Shown: positions 1-7,043, counted from the first letter of the stretch. The stretch: 23,197 nucleotides of DNA from Treponema sp. (GCA_017849315.1 JAFIHQ010000159.1:1-23197); one strand, 5' to 3'. Numbers and translations are program-made. The notes: a model not told the origin generated them from the sequence alone.

Positions 1-1107
1 AATTTTGAGGATTTCGCTTCGCTTAAGGCCGTAGCGGAGACCCTCGAGTACACCAAAGTCCCAGGCCACAAGACCTTTCAGAAGTTGCAGAAAGATGTTG
101 AAGACGAACTAAACGACATTGAAGAAGATCTCTCTGATGTGTTGGCCGGGCGTGAGGCATCTGTGCCTCAGGCTCAAATTCAGTCTCACTCTTACTCTCA
201 CTCTGATACTCAGAATGGTGCCCTAATTCAAACTTATAACCATATCCAGGATCGCTTGCATTTGGCGCTAAACGGTGAACGGAAACTTCCCAAAGTTATT
301 TTCAAACAGGTCAAAGAAGTGTCCAGCAGTCTCACCAACAACCTGCGCTCTGCAACTAGGTTCTTTCATGACAAGGGTTGGTATTCGAGCGAATACCTTT
401 ACGAATGGCTTCGCAAGAATATTGCTGACCGATTTACCATTGAAAAAGACGCCTATACCTTTGCAGATTTTCAGAACCCAAGCATTCATGTCGGAAACCG
501 TAAGTTCCTCGACCTTTACATCACGGGAACTGACATTACAAACCGGACTTCGCGGATTTTCTCTTACGAGACAACCCCAGACATGGAAGTTGCCCTTGCA
601 GTTCGAATCTCTATGTCCATCCCACTTTTTTTTGAAGCTATCACCTATCAATATCCAGGAACTGACAGTCCGCAAACATACGTGGATGGTGGCATGATGC
701 TCAACTATCCTGTCGGGATTTTTGACGATCTCAAGTATTGCCATAAGCTCCAACGGGGTATCAACCCAGAGACACTTGGCTTCTTTGTTTATTCTTCTCC
801 AGAAGAAACAAAGTACAAGGATATTTCCAACATCATAGATTACGGAGACGCTATCTTCGATACCCTGCTCACCGTGCAGGAACAGCTCATAGTCGGCAGT
901 GAAAAAAACAAGGGCAGGACAGTTTTCATCGACGATAAAGGTATCTCCTACGACGATTTCGCGATCAGGGTGGGCGATGAGAAGTACCGCATGCTTTATG
1001 AATCCGGGTATGCGGCGACCGAAGCTTTCTTCACCAACCGTTCCAATTGGGAGCAGCTTGTCTCCCAGGTGCAACTTCGTTTTGGATGGCGGGGTATGGG
1101 AAACTGA
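1..1107 (+). CDS. Patatin-like phospholipase, 3' part (5' end outside window)
   Basis: The reading frame is open from base 1, so the gene begins upstream and only about 368 C-terminal residues are visible. Patatin-family lipid acyl hydrolases use a Ser-Asp dyad. The catalytic Asp lies in the block VDGGMMLNYPVGIFDD (nt ~682-729), which is the classic DGG motif followed by an N-x-P stretch. The preceding block (about nt 520-650, with TGTDI and SIPLFFEAI) is also typical of the family. The nucleophile motif GxSxG and the oxyanion glycine loop are expected in the missing N-terminal part. A Ser/His-rich low-complexity stretch near nt 180-210 lies between the missing N-terminal half and the DGG half and may be a linker. 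TTG at 85 is a possible start by itself, but the open upstream frame and the missing nucleophile argue against it. Family is secure from the motif; substrate and location are unknown. Confidence 0.85.
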   Translation, partial: NFEDFASLKAVAETLEYTKVPGHKTFQKLQKDVEDELNDIEEDLSDVLAGREASVPQAQIQSHSYSHSDTQNGALIQTYNHIQDRLHLALNGERKLPKVIFKQVKEVSSSLTNNLRSATRFFHDKGWYSSEYLYEWLRKNIADRFTIEKDAYTFADFQNPSIHVGNRKFLDLYITGTDITNRTSRIFSYETTPDMEVALAVRISMSIPLFFEAITYQYPGTDSPQTYVDGGMMLNYPVGIFDDLKYCHKLQRGINPETLGFFVYSSPEETKYKDISNIIDYGDAIFDTLLTVQEQLIVGSEKNKGRTVFIDDKGISYDDFAIRVGDEKYRMLYESGYAATEAFFTNRSNWEQLVSQVQLRFGWRGMGN

Positions 1108-1153
1108 AATCTCGTCGTGACGTACGATTAGGGACGATGCCGGCTTGCCGTAT

Positions 1154-1170
1154 TTGCAAAATGGATGCAA
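1154..1170. promoter_or_regulatory. Candidate ARG-box-like dyad upstream of argR
   Basis: The dyad is TTGCA-N7-TGCAA, 45 bp before the argR start and next to an AT-rich TATTATAAC stretch that may hold the -10 region. ArgR/AhrC repressors bind imperfect ~18-bp AT-rich dyads and often autoregulate. The match is only to general shape (half-sites of TGCA type, slightly wide spacing), so this is a weak inference. Confidence 0.25.
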
Positions 1171-1215
1171 TATTATAACTAAGTAACCAGAGATTTCTTA
1201 GGAGACAGCTCCGAC

Positions 1216-1692
1216 ATGAAAGAGAGAATAGAACGGCTCAAGGTCGTTAAGAACATTATTAAGACCAATAGAATCGATTCACAGGAAACCTTGCTGCAAA
1301 AACTCGCAGAAGCGGGTTATTCCGTTACGCAGGCGACCCTTTCCCGCGATCTCAAGTACCTCAAGGTGGGGAAGGTCGCCGATGGGCAGACAGGGTATTA
1401 TTATACGATTCCCTCGGAAGAAGAACGCAAAGAGTCGGAGCGGCACTCCATTCAGGATTTTTTGCGGGGCTATGTTTCGGTAGACTGGAACGATTCCCTT
1501 GTCGTGGTGCGAACTTTTTCCGGACACTCAGACTCTGTAGCCCTGGCGATCGACAATATGGGCATGGACGACGTCTTGGGTACAATCTCCGGCAGAGACA
1601 ATGTGGTCTTTATTGCGCTCAAACAGGGCAGCACGGGCGAAAGCTTTATAAAAGCGCTTAAAGAGAAGATCCCTGACCTCGACGCTGATTGA
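1216..1692 (+). CDS. argR: Arginine repressor ArgR/AhrC
   Basis: This 158-residue protein has the usual ArgR length and two domains. The N-terminal winged helix (about residues 1-70) contains the recognition stretch QATLSRDLKYLK. The C-terminal arginine-binding and hexamerisation domain (about 85-155) contains VLGTISGRDNVVFI. In the family an arginine-loaded hexamer represses arginine biosynthesis genes and can activate catabolic ones. The ATG at 1216 is preceded by an AGGAGA-like site at about 1200. An unusual point is the ligand motif: family members usually read GTIAGDDT, whereas here the first Asp is Arg (R127) and only D128 is kept. No arginine gene is adjacent, so its targets cannot be read from the window. 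The 3' end overlaps the convergent DUF3783 gene by 35 bp. Confidence 0.93.
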   Translation: MKERIERLKVVKNIIKTNRIDSQETLLQKLAEAGYSVTQATLSRDLKYLKVGKVADGQTGYYYTIPSEEERKESERHSIQDFLRGYVSVDWNDSLVVVRTFSGHSDSVALAIDNMGMDDVLGTISGRDNVVFIALKQGSTGESFIKALKEKIPDLDAD

Positions 1693-1885
1693 CTTTCATA
1701 TACTCGTGTTCTTGAGCAAGATGCTCAATCAAATCGGCCACCTTCCACTCCAGGTTTGAAGGAGTGGTTGTGGCAAATGCCGTATTCTCAGGCTCAATAC
1801 CGAGCGACTTAATGGCCCGCATAATCTGATAGGCCTGCTCATCTGTGTATCCGTGAAGCAATACTACCTTAAGGTTGTTGTCCAT
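1658..1885 (-). CDS. DUF3783 small protein
   Basis: This 75-residue soluble protein has the DUF3783 pattern: an N-terminal strand with VLLHGYTDEQ, a helix, then FATTTPSNLEWKVADLIEHLAQEH. The function of the family is not known to me. The middle part resembles small alpha/beta folds, with no catalytic signature that I can name. The gene faces argR tail to tail (35-bp overlap) and is divergent from clpB. There is no Shine-Dalgarno before the ATG; instead a TATACT box lies 7 nt upstream, suggesting a leaderless mRNA. The alternative that the ORF is not translated is unlikely given the family match. Confidence 0.8.
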   Translation of the reverse strand: MDNNLKVVLLHGYTDEQAYQIMRAIKSLGIEPENTAFATTTPSNLEWKVADLIEHLAQEHEYMKVNQRRGQGSSL

Positions 1886-1892
1886 GGGGTTT

Positions 1893-1922
1893 AGTATAGC
1901 CAGAGCGCCCGCCCTTTTGCAA
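1893..1922 (-). promoter_or_regulatory. Candidate leaderless promoter for the DUF3783 gene
   Basis: Read on the minus strand, TTGCAA (1917-1922) is followed by an 18-bp spacer and TATACT (1893-1898). Only 7 nt separate the -10 box from the ATG at 1885, so transcription would start at or next to the start codon. Box matches are seen in the sequence; promoter activity is inferred. Confidence 0.5.
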
Positions 1923-1950
1923 TCTTGCAGTTACGACTTGTCGCCTTTTC

Positions 1951-1980
1951 TTGCCACCTGAAAGAGGATTTTCGTATATT
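1951..1980 (+). promoter_or_regulatory. Candidate sigma70-type promoter of clpB
   Basis: TTGCCA (1951-1956), an 18-bp spacer, then TATATT (1975-1980); each box matches the housekeeping consensus at 5 of 6 positions. The predicted start near 1987 leaves a leader of about 43 nt. I see no CIRCE inverted repeat and no sigma32-type boxes, so any heat-shock control would have to act in another way. Confidence 0.55.
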
Positions 1981-2029
1981 TAAGGGCGAAGAAAGAAAAA
2001 TACATAACTTCATCTGAGGTGATACAATA

Positions 2030-4624
2030 ATGAATTACGACAAATACACGCTAAAAGCCCAAGAGGCCATTCGGGACGCCTCTTCGCTGGCGCAATCTCA
2101 CGACAACCCGAATATCGAGCCCGAGCATCTGTGCCTTGCGCTTTTGACGCAGGAAGACGGCGTCGTGCCCACGCTCCTTGAGCGGATAGGGGCTTCGCAG
2201 GGGGCAATAGAAACCGGGCTCAACGCTCTTATCAATAAACTGCCAAAAACCTACGGCGCAGCCGCACAGTTATATCTTTCGCCCAGTGCGTCTAAAGCCA
2301 TTGCCAAAGCCGAGCGCGAGGCCGAGGCCCTCAAAGACGAGTATGTGACTTCCGAGCACCTTTTCCTCGGTATTATAGAGACCGAAGGGCCTGTGGCCGA
2401 TCTCTTGAAGTCCAACGGCGTTACAAAAGATCGTGTGTTGACCGCCCTCAAGGAGGTCCGCGGTACGCAGCGTGCGAGCGACGAAAACGCGGAAGAAAAG
2501 TACCGTGTGTTGGAGAAATACACGACCGACCTTACAGGCCTTGCGCGCGCCGGTAAACTCGATCCGGTAATCGGAAGGGACGAGGAGATTCGCCGTGTCA
2601 TGCAGGTACTTTCGCGTAGAACAAAGAATAACCCGGTACTCATCGGCGAACCCGGCGTTGGCAAGACAGCTATTGTGGAGGGGCTGGCACAGCGCATTGT
2701 GTCTGGCGACGTTCCCGAAAGCCTCAAGGATAAGAGCATTCTAGCACTTGACTTAGGCTCCCTCGTGGCTGGTTCCAAGTTCCGCGGTGAGTTCGAAGAG
2801 CGGTTGAAGGCCGTCATTCAGGAAATTCAGAAAGCTGAGGGCAAGATTATTCTCTTTATCGACGAACTCCACACCCTTGTTGGTGCGGGCGCGGCGGAGG
2901 GCGGCATGGACGCCTCTAACCTGTTAAAGCCAGCCCTTGCACGCGGCGAACTCCGTGCAATCGGTGCCACAACACTTGACGAGTATCGCAAGCATATAGA
3001 AAAAGACGCAGCGCTGGAGCGCCGCTTCCAGCCTGTCATGTGCGAGCCGCCGAGTGTAGAATCTACAATTGCCATTTTGAGGGGCTTAAAGGAGCGGTAT
3101 GAAGTGCACCATGGTGTGCGCATCAGAGACGACGCACTTATTGCAGCGGCGGTGCTGTCTGACCGGTATATCACAAACCGCTTCCTGCCGGACAAGGCAA
3201 TTGACCTTATAGACGAGGCGGCGAGCAGGCTCAAGATGGAGATCGAAAGCCAACCCACCGAGCTCGATGTCATCGAGCGCAAACTGATTCAGCTCAAGAT
3301 GGAAGCGCAGGCGCTCCAAAAGGAGACCGACCAGGCTTCCATGGAACGCCTTGAGAAGCTACAGGCCGAAATAGCCGAATTGTCTTCTCAACGCGACGCG
3401 ATGAAGCTCAAATGGGAGAACGAAAAATCCAAGATAAGTGAGATCCGCAACCTCAAGGAGCAGATTGAGCAGCTCAAAGTGGAAGAAGAGCGTTACTTGC
3501 GGGAAGGCAACTTGGCTAAGGCTTCAGAAATCAAGTATGGCAAGCTCATTGAAGCCCAAAGGAAGCTGGATTCGCTTACGGCCACAAGTAAAGAGGACGA
3601 CTCTGCTCGGCTCTTACGCCAGGAGGTCTCTGAAGACGATGTGGCACGCGTTGTCTCTTCCTGGACCGGCATCCCCGTGTCCAAAATGCTCTCGAGCGAA
3701 GCTCAGAAGTATGTTCATCTTGAAGAAACGCTTGGGAAGCGCGTTATAGGGCAAGAGGCCGCACTCAAAGCCGTGTCCGATGCAATTCGCCGCAACAAGG
3801 CGGGTCTTTCCGATCCGCGCAGGCCACTTGGGTCTTTCCTCTTCCTTGGACCTACAGGTGTAGGCAAGACCGAGCTTGCTAAAGCTCTGGCAGAGTTCCT
3901 CTTTAACGATGAAAAAGCCCTGACTCGCATCGACATGAGCGAGTACATGGAAAAGTATTCGGTATCGAGACTTATTGGCGCTCCTCCCGGCTATGTCGGA
4001 TACGAGGAAGGCGGCCAACTCACCGAGGCCGTGCGGCGCCGTCCGTACTCGGTACTTCTTTTCGACGAGATAGAAAAGGCGCACCCCGACGTGTTCAACG
4101 TGTTCCTGCAGGTTCTAGACGATGGCAGGCTCACAGATGGTCAGGGCAGGGTGGTGGACTTTAAGAACTGTATCATCATCATGACGAGCAATATCGGTTC
4201 CGATCTCATTCTTGAGGCTAGGAATATGGATGAGGTTCGTCCTCAGGTCGATGCGATGCTCAAGTCTACCTTTAAGCCTGAATTCCTCAACAGAATCGAC
4301 GAGGTCGTTCTGTTTGACAGGCTCTCCAAGGATAAGATTCTTTCCATTACGGACTTGCGGCTTTCTGAATTGGCGGAACGTGCTGCTCAGAAGGGTGTCA
4401 CGCTCAAAGTGGAGCCCAGAGCACGGGAGTTTATTGCGAACCGCGGGTACGACGAGCGCTTTGGTGCAAGGCCACTCAAACGGGCCATCCAGAATCTTGT
4501 GGAAGATCCGCTTGCCACAATGATCCTTGACGGCGAGGTTGGGGATGGCGACACAGTCGATGTGAACGAAAAGGGCGGCGAACTCACGTTCGACGTAATT
4601 CGCGCTGTAGCACAGGAGGCCTAA
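2030..4624 (+). CDS. clpB: ATP-dependent disaggregase ClpB
   Basis: ClpB is a cytoplasmic hexameric AAA+ machine that threads aggregated proteins through its pore, working with DnaK/DnaJ/GrpE. The 864 residues match the full-length family. The order is: Clp N-terminal double repeat (about 1-145), first AAA+ domain with Walker A GEPGVGKT (K212) and Walker B glutamate E279 in FIDELH, a coiled-coil middle domain (about 400-525) that separates ClpB from ClpA and ClpX, second AAA+ domain with GPTGVGKTE (K613) and LLFDEIEKAH, and the small C-terminal domain. There is no IGF/L-type ClpP-docking loop that I can see, consistent with disaggregation rather than proteolysis. The ATG has a good site, GAGGTGA, at 2016-2022. 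It is apparently a single-gene unit between a divergent DUF3783 gene and a convergent lipoprotein gene. Confidence 0.97.
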   Translation: MNYDKYTLKAQEAIRDASSLAQSHDNPNIEPEHLCLALLTQEDGVVPTLLERIGASQGAIETGLNALINKLPKTYGAAAQLYLSPSASKAIAKAEREAEALKDEYVTSEHLFLGIIETEGPVADLLKSNGVTKDRVLTALKEVRGTQRASDENAEEKYRVLEKYTTDLTGLARAGKLDPVIGRDEEIRRVMQVLSRRTKNNPVLIGEPGVGKTAIVEGLAQRIVSGDVPESLKDKSILALDLGSLVAGSKFRGEFEERLKAVIQEIQKAEGKIILFIDELHTLVGAGAAEGGMDASNLLKPALARGELRAIGATTLDEYRKHIEKDAALERRFQPVMCEPPSVESTIAILRGLKERYEVHHGVRIRDDALIAAAVLSDRYITNRFLPDKAIDLIDEAASRLKMEIESQPTELDVIERKLIQLKMEAQALQKETDQASMERLEKLQAEIAELSSQRDAMKLKWENEKSKISEIRNLKEQIEQLKVEEERYLREGNLAKASEIKYGKLIEAQRKLDSLTATSKEDDSARLLRQEVSEDDVARVVSSWTGIPVSKMLSSEAQKYVHLEETLGKRVIGQEAALKAVSDAIRRNKAGLSDPRRPLGSFLFLGPTGVGKTELAKALAEFLFNDEKALTRIDMSEYMEKYSVSRLIGAPPGYVGYEEGGQLTEAVRRRPYSVLLFDEIEKAHPDVFNVFLQVLDDGRLTDGQGRVVDFKNCIIIMTSNIGSDLILEARNMDEVRPQVDAMLKSTFKPEFLNRIDEVVLFDRLSKDKILSITDLRLSELAERAAQKGVTLKVEPRAREFIANRGYDERFGARPLKRAIQNLVEDPLATMILDGEVGDGDTVDVNEKGGELTFDVIRAVAQEA

Positions 4625-4653
4625 TCGACCCGGCTTGTCGGGATGCCCAGATT

Positions 4654-5724
4654 CTAGTATCCGACTGGAACGAGCGTATGATCCTGAAGGGGCTTTCCCT
4701 TCAGGATTGAGTTCACAAGCTTTTCCGTTGCCCTGCACATGCCCTCATCATTGCCCTTAAGGACAAAACTGAATCGGGCTGTCTTTATTTCGTTTGTGAC
4801 CTTTTCAGACTGTTCCCATGTCGTCGTGTCGACCATAAACGCAACGCCATCAAGCCTGCTTGTTGCTGCCTGAATGGAAAGCGCGGCATCGTCTATAGCG
4901 CAGACGACTACTTTTGTCCCTTTTGCAGTCGAATCCGACAAAGCCCCTTGTAGAGTCCCCACTATGTCGACTGTTTGCAAGTCTGGGCCAAATCGGTGCA
5001 CATCCAGGTGAGGAACTGAGTCTAGACCAGTCTGAGGCTCCCTACTGCCTGTGAGGTTGGTCTCGCCGACACGTTCTTTGAACCCCGCTTTAAACGCCTC
5101 GAGCGCTTGTTTCCCGCGCAGGAAGTTTTCCTGAAATATGATGCTACACTTTGCGTCAACATCACCCTTACGAATGGCCTTCTGCACCAACTGGCCAGCC
5201 TTTTCGCCCATAGTTCTATATGCCGTTGCATAATCGTATCCAATCGTGAAAATACGGGGAGGACGAGCGTCTGCTGCCAAATCCGACTCTGTTGCTCTAT
5301 TCGACAAAGGTTCAACTTCAGATCCCGTGTATGGCACAATAATGTTGGCTACCAGCTGCTCGGTCAAGTTTTTGGCCCTGCCAAAAACCCATGGGCTGGC
5401 TATAACTACCGTGGGCTTTACGCCTTGTAAAGCCAGGATTTCAAGTCTTGTCACTAGATCGTCACTCTTTTCTGCCCTTTTAGGGCCTTTTGTCTTGGTC
5501 CCTTTGGGGCTCTCTGTGGCAGGGGGCACTGCATATTCTTCCGAGACTCTTTTGCAATAGTCTGGGAAAAGCACTAAGAAGGCGTCGTCAAAGGAGGGCA
5601 AAACCACGCTGTTTGGGCCCAGTGGTTCAGTGGCCTTATTGGCGGAACAGGAAGACAAACCGATGCAAAGTAAGGTTACAAAACCAATCGCGCTCAGTGC
5701 TTGACGCTTTGTCATACTATTCAT
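4654..5724 (-). CDS. Lipoprotein resembling type I periplasmic-binding proteins
   Basis: The 356-residue product starts with a lipoprotein signal: basic MTKR, a hydrophobic run, then LSSC at residues 23-26. This is a relaxed lipobox of the kind common in spirochaetes, with Cys26 the likely acylated residue. The mature part alternates strand and helix blocks like a Rossmann-type binding protein, for example CSIIFQENFLRGKQALEAFK and VVVCAIDDAALSIQAA. A distant relation to periplasmic ligand-binding families such as DUF3798 or BMP/PnrA is possible, but I cannot identify it firmly. A basic Lys/Thr/Pro linker lies near residues 68-85. No ABC permease or ATPase is adjacent, so a transport role is not supported by context. 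Two Met codons are possible (5724 or 5715); neither has a strong ribosome site. The stop lies 29 bp from the clpB stop. Confidence 0.7.
   Translation of the reverse strand: MNSMTKRQALSAIGFVTLLCIGLSSCSANKATEPLGPNSVVLPSFDDAFLVLFPDYCKRVSEEYAVPPATESPKGTKTKGPKRAEKSDDLVTRLEILALQGVKPTVVIASPWVFGRAKNLTEQLVANIIVPYTGSEVEPLSNRATESDLAADARPPRIFTIGYDYATAYRTMGEKAGQLVQKAIRKGDVDAKCSIIFQENFLRGKQALEAFKAGFKERVGETNLTGSREPQTGLDSVPHLDVHRFGPDLQTVDIVGTLQGALSDSTAKGTKVVVCAIDDAALSIQAATSRLDGVAFMVDTTTWEQSEKVTNEIKTARFSFVLKGNDEGMCRATEKLVNSILKGKPLQDHTLVPVGY
4681..4707. repeat. Perfect 11-bp inverted repeat inside the lipoprotein 3' coding end
   Basis: ATCCTGAAGGG is followed by a 5-nt loop and its exact complement, giving a strong hairpin on either strand. 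It lies within the last ~17 codons of the lipoprotein gene and about 60 nt after the clpB stop. Neither side has a T-run, so it is not a standard intrinsic terminator, but it could protect 3' ends or slow convergent transcription. Confidence 0.55.
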
Positions 5725-5729
5725 AAGAT
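5701..5729 (+). promoter_or_regulatory. Candidate promoter of fba
   Basis: TTGACG (5701-5706), a 17-bp spacer and TAAGAT (5724-5729) form a plausible housekeeping promoter that lies inside the first codons of the divergent lipoprotein gene. The predicted start near 5736 falls inside the palindrome at 5732-5750. Confidence 0.4.
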
Positions 5730-5731
5730 TA

Positions 5732-5750
5732 ACAGGAATTTACATCCTGT
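5732..5750. promoter_or_regulatory. Operator-like palindrome at the predicted fba transcription start
   Basis: ACAGGA-N7-TCCTGT is a perfect 6-bp dyad with a 7-bp centre, located between the divergent lipoprotein and fba genes. Its position across the predicted fba start would suit a repressor site for fba and possibly for the lipoprotein gene. The binding protein is unknown. Confidence 0.35.
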
Positions 5751-5820
5751 AAAAGCGCCCTTGCAGGACGCGTTTCGGCTTTACACCACTATTTTCGATG
5801 TTCTACTTTTGGAGGTTTCC

Positions 5821-6819
5821 ATGACCAGTTACAAGGAATTGGGTCTCGTCAATACAGTTGATCTTTTCAGGAAGGCGATGGAAGGCCATTATGCCATCCC
5901 CGCATACAACTTCAATAACATGGAGCAGATGCAGGCCATTATTCAGGCTTGTGTCGAGACCAAGAGTCCTGTCATACTTCAGGTTTCTTCGGGAGCCCGG
6001 AAGTATGCAAATTCTACAATACTTCGCAATATGGCCAAAGGCGCTGTGGAGTATGCCAAGGAATTGGGGTATCCCATTCCCATCGTCCTGCACTTGGACC
6101 ATGGTGACAGCTTCGAACTTTGCAAGGATTGTATTGAGCAGGGCTTCTCTTCCGTCATGATCGATGGGTCTGCGCTTCCTTATGAGGAAAACGTTGCACT
6201 GACCAGGAAAGTATGCGAATTTGCCCATGCTCAAAAAGACTATGTCACGGTGGAAGGCGAGCTTGGTGTTCTTGCTGGCGTGGAAGATGATGTCTCCGCG
6301 GAGATGAGCCACTACACTCGGCCGGAACAGGTCGAGGATTTTGTTAAGAAAACCGGCGTAGACAGTCTGGCTATTTCCATTGGAACGAGCCACGGCAGGG
6401 CGAAATTCAAACCCGAGCAGTGCACTCGCACAGCGGATGGCATTCTTATTCCACCTCCCTTGCGGTTTGATATTCTTGCGGAAGTGGAGAAGCGCATTCC
6501 TGGTTTCCCAATCGTTCTTCATGGTTCTTCTTCTGTTCCTATCGAATATGTCAGAATGATCAACCAATACGGCGGCAAGCTTGTAGACTCGGTCGGTATT
6601 CCGGAGGAACAGCTTCGTAAGGCCGCTGCCAGCAATGTCTGCAAGATCAACATCGATTCAGATGGCAGGCTCGCCATGACGGCGATCATCCGCAAGGTTT
6701 TTGCAGAAAAGCCCGAAGAGTTCGACCCAAGGAAGTACTTAGGCCCTGCAAGAGACGAACTCAAGAAGCTCTATATGCACAAGAATATTGAAGTGCTTGG
6801 TTCAGCTGGCAAGGCATAA
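5821..6819 (+). CDS. fba: Class II fructose-1,6-bisphosphate aldolase
   Basis: This zinc-dependent glycolytic enzyme splits fructose-1,6-bisphosphate into dihydroxyacetone phosphate and glyceraldehyde-3-phosphate. I chose the ATG at 5821 because GGAGGT lies directly upstream (5811-5816); this gives 332 residues, normal for the type B branch of the family. HLDHGD (91-96) carries the likely catalytic Asp93 and zinc ligand His94. GTSHG (His191) and VLHGSSS (His234) supply the other zinc-binding histidines. The VEGELG block and the conserved N-terminal YAIPAYNFNN segment are also present. It seems to be a single gene: its own promoter lies upstream and a structured, non-coding gap follows. A tagatose-bisphosphate aldolase is the main alternative within the superfamily, but no tagatose or galactitol gene is nearby. 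Confidence 0.93.
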   Translation: MTSYKELGLVNTVDLFRKAMEGHYAIPAYNFNNMEQMQAIIQACVETKSPVILQVSSGARKYANSTILRNMAKGAVEYAKELGYPIPIVLHLDHGDSFELCKDCIEQGFSSVMIDGSALPYEENVALTRKVCEFAHAQKDYVTVEGELGVLAGVEDDVSAEMSHYTRPEQVEDFVKKTGVDSLAISIGTSHGRAKFKPEQCTRTADGILIPPPLRFDILAEVEKRIPGFPIVLHGSSSVPIEYVRMINQYGGKLVDSVGIPEEQLRKAAASNVCKINIDSDGRLAMTAIIRKVFAEKPEEFDPRKYLGPARDELKKLYMHKNIEVLGSAGKA

Positions 6820-6846
6820 GAAGAATAAGAGGTTGACTTTGGTTTT

Positions 6847-6917
6847 TGGCTGGCGCATTTCTCTGGCTTGAATCGAACATAAATGGCGACGGATTTATCA
6901 GAAGTTGCCGCCAGCCA
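6847..6917 (+). other. Nested hairpin in the fba-infC gap
   Basis: An outer 9-bp stem (TGGCTGGCG at 6847-6855 with CGCCAGCCA at 6909-6917) encloses an inner 6-bp stem (ATAAAT at 6879-6884 with ATTTAT at 6893-6898, loop of 8). There is no T-run after it, so it is not a normal terminator. It lies after the fba stop and just before the infC promoter; it may be a 3' processing or stability structure, or a small RNA. No known RNA family is recognised. Confidence 0.4.
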
Positions 6918-6921
6918 GGCC

Positions 6922-6951
6922 TTTACGCGATTTGAAAATCTGTGGTACTAT
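6922..6951 (+). promoter_or_regulatory. Candidate extended -10 promoter of the infC operon
   Basis: TTTACG (6922-6927), an 18-bp spacer and TGG-TACTAT (-10 at 6946-6951) form an extended -10 type promoter. The predicted start near 6958 gives a leader of about 105 nt before infC. Confidence 0.45.
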
Positions 6952-6964
6952 ACGCAACAATAGT
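6947..6964. promoter_or_regulatory. Pseudo-palindrome on the infC promoter, related to the dyad before mraZ
   Basis: ACTATACGCAACAATAGT overlaps the -10 box and the predicted start. Its outer five bases on each side are complementary, and 13 of 18 positions equal the perfect dyad at 15769-15786. A shared regulator is an inference. Confidence 0.35.
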
Positions 6965-6969
6965 CCATA

Positions 6970-7043
6970 ACACCTAAGAAAATGTTTCAACCGTTAGGAG
7001 TTGTGGTGTGTCTTGCTTGTTGCTCCCCGTTGCTTCGGGCAAG
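6970..7043 (+). promoter_or_regulatory. Structured 5' leader of infC-rpmI-rplT
   Basis: Two stem candidates are visible. CCTAA (6973-6977) pairs with TTAGG (6994-6998), or alternatively ACACC (6970-6974) with GGTGT (7005-7009). Further on, CCCG (7026-7029) pairs with CGGG (7036-7039), extended by CTTG/CAAG. Ribosomal protein L20 represses this operon through its leader in Bacillus and E. coli. Whether this leader is an L20 target is an inference. Confidence 0.3.

Noticed and set aside
268..1170. 300-codon open frame on the minus strand opposite the patatin gene
   Set aside because: It lies fully over a gene with clear family motifs, has no recognisable domain, and reads as a shadow frame.
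1886..2029. Search for a CIRCE or sigma32 heat-shock element before clpB
   Set aside because: No TTAGCACTC inverted repeat and no CTTGAA/CCCCAT pair could be found; only a housekeeping-type promoter is visible.
4625..4653. CCCG-N6-CGGG hairpin as a clpB terminator
   Set aside because: The stem is only four bases and has no T-run; too weak to call.
5803..6567. 254-codon open frame on the minus strand opposite fba
   Set aside because: The plus strand carries all aldolase motifs; the reverse frame shows no family pattern and no ribosome site.
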